Positions 38,500 through 49,593 of a DNA stretch of 64,000 bases are shown one piece after another. The first letter of the stretch is position 1. Each line of letters starts with the position of its first letter. The stretch is taken from positions 25,047,934 through 25,111,933 of the forward strand of contig NC_054743.1 in NCBI RefSeq assembly GCF_018143015.1, given 5' to 3'. The notes under the pieces were generated by a model. That model saw only the letters and a program-made list of their open reading frames with translations, was not told where the DNA came from and made no database searches. Origin of the DNA: Lytechinus variegatus (lineage: Eukaryota; Echinodermata; Echinoidea; Temnopleuroida; Toxopneustidae). Made by a program: the position numbers and the translations under genes.

Positions 38500-39345
38500 A
38501 ATTTGAATCTAATCCCCATTTCTGGGGAATGTAAAAATATATGCCCCTCACATCGTGTGCGAGAGGCATATCGATTGTGTATAAGGAGTAAACAAAAGAA
38601 ACAAAGAAACAAACGAAACAAAAGGAAACGAGTTCAAAGGTATCGCATATGATGTGTACATATCAACGCATGCGAAATGTTCGGCTGGAGAGGTTGACTT
38701 ATCCATATGAAATCAATTGCCAGTGATCCACCAATAATCCACATCAAATGTAATATCGATTCGATGGACTGTAATGATCTATATTTAAGCCTTCATTCAG
38801 TAAGTTTTTCCTCACTCAATATGTTCTCGATTTGTTTGAAAAACCACTTTCTTATCCATGTCATAAATCTATTTTAGGCCCTGCATTTTGAATATCTCCA
38901 GCCATCAGTCGTTATATACATGCATGCGGTACGGGTGTCGCGGAAAGGGATTTTGCACACGAAAAGCAGATTTGTAGGGCCTGTAACCCCCCTGTTACAC
39001 AAAGCTTAGCATTGATCGTAGAGCAGTTTTCTACGTTTGATTCTATTGACTGTAATGCACAATCAATCTTAAAAATCAAGTGTATGATTAAGCGTTAACT
39101 TTTGTGTTAGGGGACCCTAATACTAGCGTCCGTGATGATTGCGAAAGGTCCCAATTTTCTTTGGACTATGAACCCAAATGCAAGTCGACAACAAAGATAA
39201 GCAATAAATATCCATGTTTCCAGATAACCAGGTTCTGTTCGACTTTTCGTTACTTTGTCTTTAAGAAGCTGAATTCCTGTCGTTGGAGAAGAATAAACAG
39301 TCTTACCATGCCGAAATGCAAAGGTAGGTTTTGTTTTCTATTTAA

Positions 39346-39939
39346 AGGGGAATCCAACCCAAATAAAAACTTGTTTTTATAAGAAAAAGAAAAATCAGAC
39401 AAGTTGATAGGTGAAAGTTTGAACAATATTGGACAAACAACAAGAAAGTTATGAATTTTTAAAAGTTGTAAATATTGGTAATCACTATATTCATGGACAC
39501 TTCAAATTGGCCGCGTATGGGATGTAATTGTGATGTAAGGCAAGGACTACTCTTTCATGTACTCCACTACATATTATGGCTAAAATGTCATTTTTCCAAA
39601 AAGTTTTATTTCAAATTATATTTTTCTTTCATGAGGACATTAAACAATATTCTACCTGGGTTATATTTAGATTACTGCCCCAGGGGAGTGGGTAATTAGG
39701 AGAAAACCACAAATCCCTGATAATAAAGTACATGGCCTATGGGAAAGTTGTCCTTGCCCCTTGTCATAATTTACTTACCCAGTTGCCAATTTGGAATCTA
39801 CATACTATTAGTGATCCCAATTTTTAAGCAGCTATAACTTTCTTATTGCTTGTCCGATTTCTTTCAAATTTTCACCATTCTGTTTCATTTATTTTTCTCC
39901 TTCCCCACACAACATTTTATGGCCAAGGCTGGATTCCCT
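39346..39939. mobile_element. Foldback MITE, TTAA target site (copy c), in copy 4 intron 1
   Basis: TTAA at 39342-39345 precedes AGGGGAATCCAACCC. The right end GCTGGATTCCCT is followed by TTAA at 39940-39943. The subterminal parts pair (AACAAGAAAGTTATGA against GCTATAACTTTCTTATTG). It is noncoding. Confidence 0.8.
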
Positions 39940-40534
39940 TTAAATTATGTCCGTGAAAATATCTTCAAAGATAATACGATTAATTGAACTATTAGTTTGT
40001 TCTTCAGAAGAAATAATTTTACACAAACAGGTAATTCAGATTGTTTATCTGCTATTGAATAAAATCAAATCGATGTAAGAGTAGATAACATTTAATAAAA
40101 TGGAATTACATTTATGTATGTATGTATATAATCGTGGAATAGCATAAGCTTGATAAGAATTCACCCGACATAAACTGGTAGAACTCGCTAGAAATGAATA
40201 AACAAGCAACCTGTTTTTAATTTAGCTTGATGACATGATTAAAATGCCTAATATTTTAGATTTTGTTTATCGATGACGGTTAGGATTGGAAATTAAAATA
40301 GGTCAGACAGAACTTTCAAGCATATTTACAAAATAATTATTTTTGTTTTGTTCGCATAAAGATTTGAAGACAATAGACTCATTTATGTTCTTAACCATTG
40401 TTGGGCAATAGGGTGACATGCAGCGGTATAATTCCAGCTGGAAAGAACACTGTATTTACAGTATAGGACTAAGTGGGTTTCAGATCAAAAAATGCTAAAA
40501 TCTCAAATTAAACAATGTCAAGATAATTTCACAC

Positions 40535-41155
40535 AGTGAAAACCTCCACAGTGTGAGTGTTCAGTGTGTTAAATCGTGGAATCTGTGAATAAGAGATTTT
40601 CCAATGCTAAATGTGAGCATTTTAACGATGTGGAGATGATTTCTCATTGTGATCTGAATTGTCAACACAACGTGAGGACACTGTAAACACAGTATGAACT
40701 CACTGTGAACATACTGTGAGCACACTGTGAACAAACTGTGAACTCACTATGAACACACTATGAGCACACTTTAAACACACAGTTAACTCACTGTGAACAC
40801 ACATTGAAAACACTGAGCACAATGTGAAAACACTGAATTTACTGTAAACTCACTGTGAACACGCAGCGAACTTACTGTGAATACACTGTGAAAACACTGA
40901 GCACACTGCGAAAACACTGAGCACTCACTGTGAACACACTGTGAACTCACTGTGAAAACACTGAGCACACTGTGAAAACACTGAGCACACTTTGAAAACA
41001 CTGAGCACACAATGTGAACTCACTGTGAACACACTGTGGACACAATGTGAACTCACTGTGGAACATACTGTGAGCACACTGTGAACTCACTGTGAAACAT
41101 ACTGTGAGCATACTGTGAACACCCTGTTAACTCACTGTGAACACACTAGGACACT
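40535..41155 (+). repeat. CACTGTGAACACA minisatellite beside exon 2 of copy 4
   Basis: Irregular tandem repeats of 9-13 bp made from ACACTGTGAAC, ACTGTGAGCAC and AACACTGAGCAC. The array ends about 65 bases before exon 2 of BHMT copy 4. It has no coding role; its minus-strand Cys/Ser/Val frame is a by-product. Confidence 0.9.
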
Positions 41156-43278
41156 AGATCTTTTCCAACAGAGATATCTTTATTTACCAGACCTAATTCC
41201 GGTATTACTTTCCTTCCCAGGACTGGTCTCCTCGAGCGCATAAAGGATGGAGAGACTACCATTATCGCTGAGGGGTATTTATTTGCCTTTGAACGTCTTG
41301 GCTACCTGAAAGCAGGACCGTTCACCCCTGAAGTTGTAGTGGATCATCCCGAGCTTGTACGCCAGATGTACAAGGATTTCGTGCGAAGCGGAAGTGACGT
41401 AGTTCAAGCATTGACTGTAAGTTGACCTCATCACCATGCAGGGGTACAGGAGATTTCACTTCGAATTCCCTTAAATATTATGCAAAGTTTTAATACTGCA
41501 TCATTCATATCTAAAGTATTAAATTGTAAAGTACCTCATATAAAACGCTGTAAAAAAAATATCAAAGATACAAATGTGCTTTTGTTTTGTCCAGATGATT
41601 TAAAATTATGTGCAAATTAGGTTTGTTTTTAATTCCGAATCAGATAAAGAAACACTTTAAAGAAAATCTAAAAATTAGTAATAACACACATACACAGATT
41701 ATAATCATTATTATGAAAAACAGATTTCCGCACTGTTTTTTTTCTGGAGATGAAATAGAAGTCATTTTAAAATCAACATATCAAGTTCAATCGGATTCTG
41801 TTTAGGAATCATAAATTCAGAGAAGAAATCCATGGATCTTATTAAGGCTCCCGTAAAAAATAATCTAAACTATCTAAGATATTGACGGTAGACGTGATAA
41901 GCTGTTTTAAGGCCAGTGTTGAACAGATGGGAGGGAAAGGGGCGCTCGCCCCCAATAATTTTTACACGAATGGGGAAAAAAGAGAAAAGGAGAGAGAGAA
42001 GGTGGAAACGTGATATTATTTTTTGAATATCATTGTCAAAATCTATAATTGAAAATTTGATTTTTTGTGATAAAAAAATGAAATGTTTGCACGCTTGCTT
42101 CGGTCGCTCGCATTATAAAAAATGCCAGATACGTCATATCTGGCCCATTACGCCATTGGTCAAGGCAGATTATGTTCATTAAACCTTTTTTCCCTCCTCA
42201 GTACTATGGAAACAGATACAAGATGGCCATCGTCGGTCGTGGTGACGAGCTGGAAAAGCAGAATCGTCTCGCCCTTAGACTAGCGAGGGAGGTCGCCGAC
42301 GAAACAGGTACCCTAATGTGCGGGGATATTTGTAATACATTCGTCTACCAACCCGGCAATGAGGAGGCTATCGAGAAGACGAAAGCGATGTTCAAGGTTA
42401 GCTGGTTAGGTGATATTATATCGATAGATTGTTTAACATGGCATTCAAACTGAAATTTAACATGGTTCTATAGTGGGTCTTATATTTATTTGATGTGCAT
42501 CGGCTTTAATTCAGAGCAGCACACAATTTCATTTTGGGTAGGTCAATATCGCTCGTCACTATGTTCATAAATCATTAGGACCAAAATTATTTCAACTAAG
42601 ATCATTGTCATGCGTGATAGCCTAAATCGTAGAACATGGGTCGCAAACTGTGTCGAGACACCATCTTCTGTTACCAGTAATTTAAAGCGAACGTTTTTAA
42701 TTTCATTAGTCGAATAAAATGAATTTCATCTTAATCACCGGCAGATCTCGAATGAGAAGAAAATACCTACAAGCTATTACAAATCTAAAGGTTTTGCATT
42801 TTAAAATGATTAATCCCATTAGGAACAGATAGAATGGGCAGTGGACGAAGGGGCTGATTTCATAATGGGCGAGACGTTTGGAATGTTTGGTGAAGCTCTT
42901 CTTGCTGCACAGGCTATCAAAGAACACGGAAAAGGTGGGTCCATATTTCTCTTTCTATTCTAAAGTTCAAAAGGTTTAAGGGCGTATATACGCTTTCTTG
43001 CTAGCTGTCCAGTAAAACAATATCACATCTCATCTTCTGAATATTCAACGATTTGTATGGTGCCATTAAAGTATGAGGGCAGGCAAAGAAGTGAAGACAA
43101 GTCTTTGTCGGCATTAACATGATAGCGAGAAGAAGGCGTCGACTTGACAACTTCGCCGACATCTGGCCTGTTGCCATTTTGGCAAATTCGGTAGCAAACT
43201 TTTAATGCTTCCTGGGTATCATCCTCATTGGTCTCTGGGTTAAAACCAAATCCAGGTCGCTAATTGGTGACCAAACTG

Positions 43279-43838
43279 CCCGGAGGGGCCACTTACATTG
43301 ACGAGTGGATACCACGCGCGACCAAAAAAAACCCGTAAAAAGAATGTCTTTTTCACGATCATGACGATAGGGCACGTTACGTACGTAACGTGATAAGGGT
43401 GTCAAAAACACAAAAATAATGAAAAAAGGGTATCTATTTCGCTAGGAAAATTACGTGTTTAGGGTCGAATTTGCGGGGATGATAAAACAAAATTAAAATG
43501 TTTTATAAAGAATGTCCTTTTTGCCCCAACACTTCGTGTTTAGAGTCCGATTTGCGCGAGGTGTAGAAGGTGGGGTCGTACTTAACCAATAAGGTAAAGC
43601 CGACGACCGAAGGACCCGTAACAATAAAACATTCCTGTACTTGTTTAGGGGTTCATTTCAGGGAATATTTGCCAAGAGTATCGTTTTGTTTCCAATATTT
43701 GTTAAGGGTAGGGTTTCACACGCCAATACTTGTTAAGGGGTGCATTTTCAGAATATGGAAATTACGTGTTTAGGGTGCTTTTCGAGACCCCATGGTCGCG
43801 CATGGTATCCACTCGTGAATGGAAGTGGCCCCCCCGGG
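43279..43838. mobile_element. MITE with CCCGG..GTGGATACCA ends and 8-bp target duplication (copy b)
   Basis: It is 560 bp. The terminal inverted repeat of about 36 bp starts CCCGGAGGGGCCACTT and ends AAGTGGCCCCCCCGGG. It is flanked on both sides by CCAAACTG (43271-43278 and 43839-43846), an exact 8-bp target duplication as made by hAT- or P-type transposases. Repeated internal phrases (TTACGTGTTTAGGGT) occur in both halves. It sits in intron 4 of BHMT copy 4. Confidence 0.9.
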
Positions 43839-45020
43839 CCAAACTGTTAAATGTTTGCAAAGCAAACAACCATCATAACCATAGCCAAATTATCGTGCGG
43901 ATTGACTGGCGATCAGTTTTCTGGACGAGCTTCACAACGATGTGATTTTCTACTAATTTTCTACAAGCTCTGCTTTTTATTTAGGCTCCTCACTTTTTAC
44001 ATTTTGTAGTGTACCTTATGATTAAATACTTATGTTAGATACTTAATTTGATCATTGATACACTATTTTTATGAATACATTTGTTATATATATTATGATA
44101 TTTGTTTTAAAAGTGGAATCAATAAATGAAATGAAATGTGCCTTATGCCGCTGATTGCAATTTTGGGCCAATTTAGGCATCGAAAGAGAATAAATGTTTA
44201 TTTTAATGATTGTACGATAAGAGGAAATGGGATAGCTCACGGGGGGTGGGGGTGGGAATAATATTCTTTTACATAATTTTTTTTCATTATAAATATTAAA
44301 TCAGCAAGAATATGCTGTACTGCAGTCTCGACCCTTTTAATGTTTAAGAAATCGAACAAATTAAGTTTAATTTCAAGCTTAATTTATAAACTTCAACTGC
44401 ATTCTTATTCTATATCCCATAGGCCTGCCAGCAGTTATAACCATGACTCCTCACGTCAGCCGAGACAGCGAAGGTCGACTCTGTACACTCGATGGAGTCG
44501 AGTTCAATGAAGCCTTCAGGAGATTAGTCGAGGAAGGGGCAGATGTCGTAGGGTTGAACTGCACCGAGGTCCAGAACTTATCATGCCTATGATGGAAGGC
44601 GCCATCAAAGAAGGGATTAAGGTAAACGACAATTAGCAAATGTTTCGAGTTGGATTTTTTTGAGGTGGGGGTGGGGGGGGGGGGGGGGTCCGCAAAAGAT
44701 GGCCCGAATCCAGATCCCCAGAAAAAGAGAAAAAATTATATGCTTTCGAGAAAGGTAAACGTTTCTTGCGGTACGCATATGTTTTCGAAGAATTCTTAAG
44801 ATCTTACCGGTTCATAATTCATAGAACTGTCAACATAGTTATTGCTTGTACATTAAATCATTTTTTGTTTGTTTGGGGGGGGGGGCATATAATATTCATA
44901 GTCAATGTAAAATGACCTCTTGCGAGCTATGCTACAACCTATCCTACCTGAACGTGCTGATGTCTTTGATGAAAAACATGACCGTTCCCTCAATGTGTCA
45001 TAATTAAAAAAGAGTAATAT

Positions 45021-45274
45021 ACACTGTAAAAAATACTGGGTAAATTTTAAGCAGCAGCACGAGGGTAATTATGTGTCCAACCAATTTGGGGCAGTATATT
45101 ACGGAAGCATATTGTCCAGTAAGGTTTAAAAATGTGCAGCAATTACTTAGAATGGGCAAAAGTTTTATCACACTGGATGAATAAAAATGCCCCCAAAGAA
45201 ACGCCCAATGTTGGTTGGACACATACATATAATTACCCTCATGGATCATTTTCACCCAATTTTTTTTTAGACTT
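45021..45274. mobile_element. MITE in copy 4 intron 5
   Basis: ACACTGTAAAAAATACTGGG, then GAGGGTAATTATGTGTCC, on the left pairs with GGACACATACATATAATTAC and CACCCAATTTTTTT on the right. The ends are diverged and no clear target duplication was found. Confidence 0.65.
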
Positions 45275-46366
45275 TCTCATTTTTTTATCGACTGTTTACC
45301 TGTCAGGCACCTCTGGCCGTTTTACCTGCTCCCTACCGTACCACCGAAGAGTACCCATCAATGCTCTCTATACCGGACCCTAAAACAGGTGAGAAAATTA
45401 TCCTTAAACACCTGCCAACGACGCATACATTGAGGGGAATCAATAAATATGATCGATATTCGATTATTAGAAGTATCATCAAGATTTTTTTGTTTTCTGG
45501 TCGAGATTTCGTCACCTTGTAACATATCAGCTTATCCAAAGGAATAGAACTTACGACACGAGTCCTGGCTCAAATGATATTTTTCTTATTATTTCCTTTA
45601 CGATCTAATAACTGACTGTGTCTTCTTTTAAAAAGGCGATAAGAACTAACGTCACCATCTTGTCTGTCCCATATCCCATTCTCTTGGGTCCAGTCGGGTA
45701 TATCCGCAAGCCTTCGGGGATGTCATCAATTCTCCTTGCATGACTACGCAAAACTAAGGATTCGTTTTGCTCTGTTTCGTAAATGCCGACCCCTAGAGAT
45801 TATTCACTGTCTGTGCTGCGTGTTATGTATTAAAAAAATGAGATGATACTTTCAAATAATTATGAGACACTTTTCTATCTTTCTGGAAGAACGGTAATCT
45901 AATTATTGTTATATCTTTTGTCGAATAATTTTTTTCTTCTCTTTTTTTCATTGAAAATGTCAGGAAAGAGGGCTTTTCCAGACAACCTCAACTGCTTACT
46001 CTGCTCCCGTACTGACATCACTGAGTTTGGACAGCGGTGTGCCGAACTAAAAATACCAATAGTGGGTCTGTGCTGCGGGAACGCCCCTCACTACACACGA
46101 GCTCTCGCCGAATCGTACGGTCGCCGTCCAGAGGCCTCCAAGTATTCGCCCAATATGACGATGCACGGGTGGTACGGCACCAATAAGGATATTGTGAATC
46201 AACACTACAGCGATACTCTTCAGAAGCTACCAAGTCTTTGATTTTATCGTCAGTTGATTTCGATAATACTAGATGTGATTGAATATTGAATTGAATTATG
46301 GAGTTTTGTGTTACGCAATGAATTCCATGAAGCCATAGACATTTAAAACAAATGCAGTTTAACAGT

Positions 46367-46593
46367 GCAAAAGCTCCGGTGTTGATTAACCACCAACCCG
46401 GAATCTATATTGTGTCCACGCTAGAGAAGTGTTAAACAACACGTCACCACTTTGGTTTTGGTCTAACACCAGATAGGTGTTTATAAAACACCTATTAGTA
46501 TTAGAACAGCATCGGTTTGATTGCACTGTTATGGTGTTGTTCCAATGGACACAAGATTGCGGGCTGGTTGCAAATCAACACCGGAGTCTTTGC
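46367..46593. mobile_element. MITE with GCAAAAGCTCCGGTGTTGAT ends
   Basis: A 227-bp element about 125 bp beyond the copy 4 stop codon. Left end GCAAAAGCTCCGGTGTTGAT; right end ATCAACACCGGAGTCTTTGC. Subterminal parts also pair (ATTGTGTCCA against TGGACACAAG). It is noncoding. Confidence 0.8.
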
Positions 46594-47408
46594 AGCGTTC
46601 CTTCTTAAAGTAAAGAGATGAATATACAGGCAAAGTAAGGTCAGGCTAGGCTCCATACACCATATTATTATCATCATTTTAAATTGTATTTTAGAAAGGG
46701 CTGGATGAGGGGCAGGTCATATTCTCCGAAGCCATTGGGGCCAATTTGTCCCAGGTTTGGCTCTGTCATAACTTCTAGAGCCAATTAGGAGGAAGATTAT
46801 TCTCTAGATCGAGATAACACTTATCGAAAGACGTTGTTTTTTTTTTCTTTACTTCAATAGATGATTTAAACAATTAATGTCACAGAAAACAACACTAACA
46901 AAAAGTGTCAAAAACGTAAGTGCAATATATGTAGTGACATTGACAATTGTGACTTCAAAATTAAAACGAAGTCAATCCGGTTACTGTCGGTTGATCCGTT
47001 CACTTGAGTTTCGGGATTTGAAAAAAAAAAAAAACATAGACATGGAAATGGGTTTCAAGCGTGTAAGGGTCCAAGACGTTATGATAACCCCTTTGCACAA
47101 TTTTACCGAAAGATGGCGTCGTTTTGAAATCCAAGAGAGATGGAATGGTTTAATCTAAAGTAGCTTATGTTGAAGATCTGATTTGAATTTGTATTTATTC
47201 ATATCACGTCAATATTCAGTGAACTATCATCTACGACCATCTGTCCCATATGTTATGTAACATAACATGTATATTTCAATTTTTAATGGTTCGATAACTA
47301 TTTTTTTTCTTTCAGGAGCGGGTGTGAAATAATTTGTCGATATTCTGAAGGTAAAATAACATCATTGTATTAAAGTAAATGACAATGCATTGATGTTTTT
47401 TTAACTAC

Positions 47409-47576
47409 GCGATATATGAGGAAGCTGATCGCATGTGACGTCACAAATGGACAAAAAATTCTTATATCTTTTAATATATTTTGTGGATTTCCTCAAATAT
47501 TTACCAATATTTTCCTTTATTAGGTTTTCTTGCTATTTTTACGATAAGCCGTTTGTCAGGATGAACTTCCCCTAAT
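47409..47576. mobile_element. Half of a TTAA-type foldback MITE
   Basis: It closely follows the right half of the MITE at 48508-49003: TGACGTCACAAAT, GGATTTCCTCAAAT, CTTGCTATTTTTAC and GATGAACTTCCCCT. The left half is missing. Confidence 0.65.
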
Positions 47577-48507
47577 AGAAAGGAAAAAAGAAGGGTCACT
47601 GGCTTAATGGTTTCTATTCATATTCCTTAGTTTGTTTAGAAATTAATTGTAGGGCAGCCCCCTTATACAGTACGTATTTGATGTATCAATATTTGGAGTG
47701 GAGGAGATCTCTAAAGTATTCCGCATGTATACGTTTTGTTTACAAACGGAAAGATGATGATGCTTTAAATTGTAGAAGTGACAGGAGAAATTTCATTTTT
47801 CTCGAGGCTGAACAATATCGTGTCTGATTTTAAGGAAATACAAAAAAGTGAAGACTTATTAAAATAATATGAATTTGAGAACAAATAATTTTGTGTTTAA
47901 ATTTGTCATATTAATCCATTTATTTGTATGAATATCATTTGATTTTGAACTGTACACGTATTTTGATTTATCGTGAATAAAATTGCCCATTGAGCCAAAT
48001 GTGGAAATGGATGTCTGTGTGCGTCGTATAGTCAATATTGGTTATATAACGCCATCTGTTGGTTCAATATAAATATTTTTGTGAAGATTGTACTTTTTCT
48101 CTTTTGTTTTTATATCGTCTACACTTTTGTTTACAGTTTCAACGAGTGAAATGACACAAGGATTTCATGAATTTCACTCTGAACGCTTTATGGTGTCTTT
48201 TTTCTGCGTTATTATCGCTCATATCCAATAAAAATGCAAGGAATTCATTTGCTTCCAAAAGTATAGTAACCACTTGATGAAACAAGGCTGCCCAGATTAA
48301 GGTATTATTATCATATGCAAAATACGTACGCTATAAGATGAAAATATCGCCTTCAAATCACTGGGAGCAAATTTGCTGAATACTATATTTCTCTTCTTAT
48401 AACATCGTCGGAGGTTTGTCGCTGAAAGCAAAAACAAATTTTCAAGAAAATCAAAGACCATTCGGCCATTTTTAATATGTTGCATGTCAAATGATTACAA
48501 CTTTAAA

Positions 48508-49003
48508 GGGGAAGTTCACCCTGACAAAAGTTTATTGTGAAAATAGCAGAAAAAATAATAAAAAATATTGCCGTAGGTTTGAGAAAAATTCATCAAATAA
48601 TTAAAAAAGTTATTAGAATTTCAATTATTTGAGTTGTGACGTCATATGCGAGCAGCATTCCTACATAGCGAATGGTAAAATATCAGTGAAATGTCATTTT
48701 CTCAGAAAATTGAAAATGGTTTTCACTGTAACTTTTGTATATCAATAGACAAATCATTTCATACCCGATCATGAAAAGAAAAGAAAATTAAGTCATCAGG
48801 AACCATACAAAATTTGAAATTCATACATTTTATATTACATAACACATGGGGCAGCTGCTCGTTTATGACGTCACAAATCCAAAATTTTGAACTCTAATAA
48901 CTTTCTTACTCTTTAACGGAATTTCCTCAAACCTTCACCAATTTGTTTTACTATTTTTTCTGCTATTTTCACAACAAAGTTTTCTTCAGGGTGAACTTCC
49001 CCT
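48508..49003. mobile_element. Foldback MITE, TTAA target site (copy d)
   Basis: TTAA at 48504-48507, then AGGGGAAGTTCACCCTGAC. The right end GGGTGAACTTCCCCT is followed by TTAA at 49004-49007. The inner parts pair (TGACGTCATA against TATGACGTCAC). It is noncoding. Confidence 0.85.
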
Positions 49004-49481
49004 TTAAATGTAAATTTTGTATTGTGCATCCGATGCTAAAAAATATATATCACCTAATTATGTTCATTAACTTTTCGGTCTTTGAACCTTTCATTGCGCT
49101 ATTATCTTTTAGTTCTCAATCCCTTTCCATGAGGCCTTCAATTCGTCAATGCTTTCTAGTTGCTTTCCAAAGATGACATGTACGACCAAAAGAGAGGTAA
49201 TTGAAATGCCGCAATTGATGAAAAAATACGGAATTAAATGGAAAATGACAAAGAACATGACACATAAACAGCTATGAAAATAAATATTTCCAGGTATTTA
49301 GTATCGACTATGTACCGAGATAACCACAAATGCAGACTTTCCCACGAGTCATTCAATGCAAAAGCTACAGTGAAAAGGATATGTGGAAAACTCACTCAAC
49401 TTTAAAGGTAAACATTTTTATTTTGTAATACGCACATATACATTTAACTTAATTATTCTTTTTTTAAACCATACGTCTATA

Positions 49482-49593
49482 CAGTGGCGGACCGTGACCC
49501 GGAGGAGACAATGCATTGGGGGGCACAGCATTGTTTACAGACAATGCAGTGCCCCCCAATGCTTTGTCTCGTCCGGGTCACGGTCTGCTACTG
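49482..49593. mobile_element. 112-bp hAT-type MITE with exact 8-bp target duplication
   Basis: The ends are CAGTGGCGGACCGTGACCC and its near complement ending GCTACTG. Almost the whole element is a hairpin (ATTGGGGGGCAC against GTGCCCCCCAAT). CGTCTATA lies on both sides (49474-49481 and 49594-49601). A CAGTGGCG terminus and an 8-bp duplication are typical of hAT elements. Confidence 0.9.

Larger units (their letters stand above)
39308..46241 (+). pseudogene. BHMT-like homocysteine S-methyltransferase, copy 4, probably broken
   Basis: All seven exons can be found: 39308-39323, 41221-41416, 42202-42396, 42823-42934, 44423-44621, 45307-45388 and 45964-46241. Most of the protein is well kept: [38 protein letters not shown], ending LQKLPSL. 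There are two problems. Exon 1 (MPKCK) ends in phase 1, but exon 2 after its CAG acceptor is open only if one more base is supplied; direct joining meets TAA within about 25 bases. Exon 5 is 199 bp against 200 in copy 3: one base is missing near 44565, just after the zinc-site Cys codon, and the frame then stops at TGA. Repairing both would give about 359 residues, like its sisters. It could be a recent pseudogene, a gene with an unseen alternative first exon plus an error in exon 5, or an assembly fault. The first intron (1.9 kb) holds a MITE and a minisatellite. It is closest to copy 3. Confidence 0.65.

Noticed and set aside
47310-47345. Exon-like segment between TTTCTTTCAG and GGTAAAA
   Set aside because: It contains stops, is very short and has no link to a neighbouring gene.
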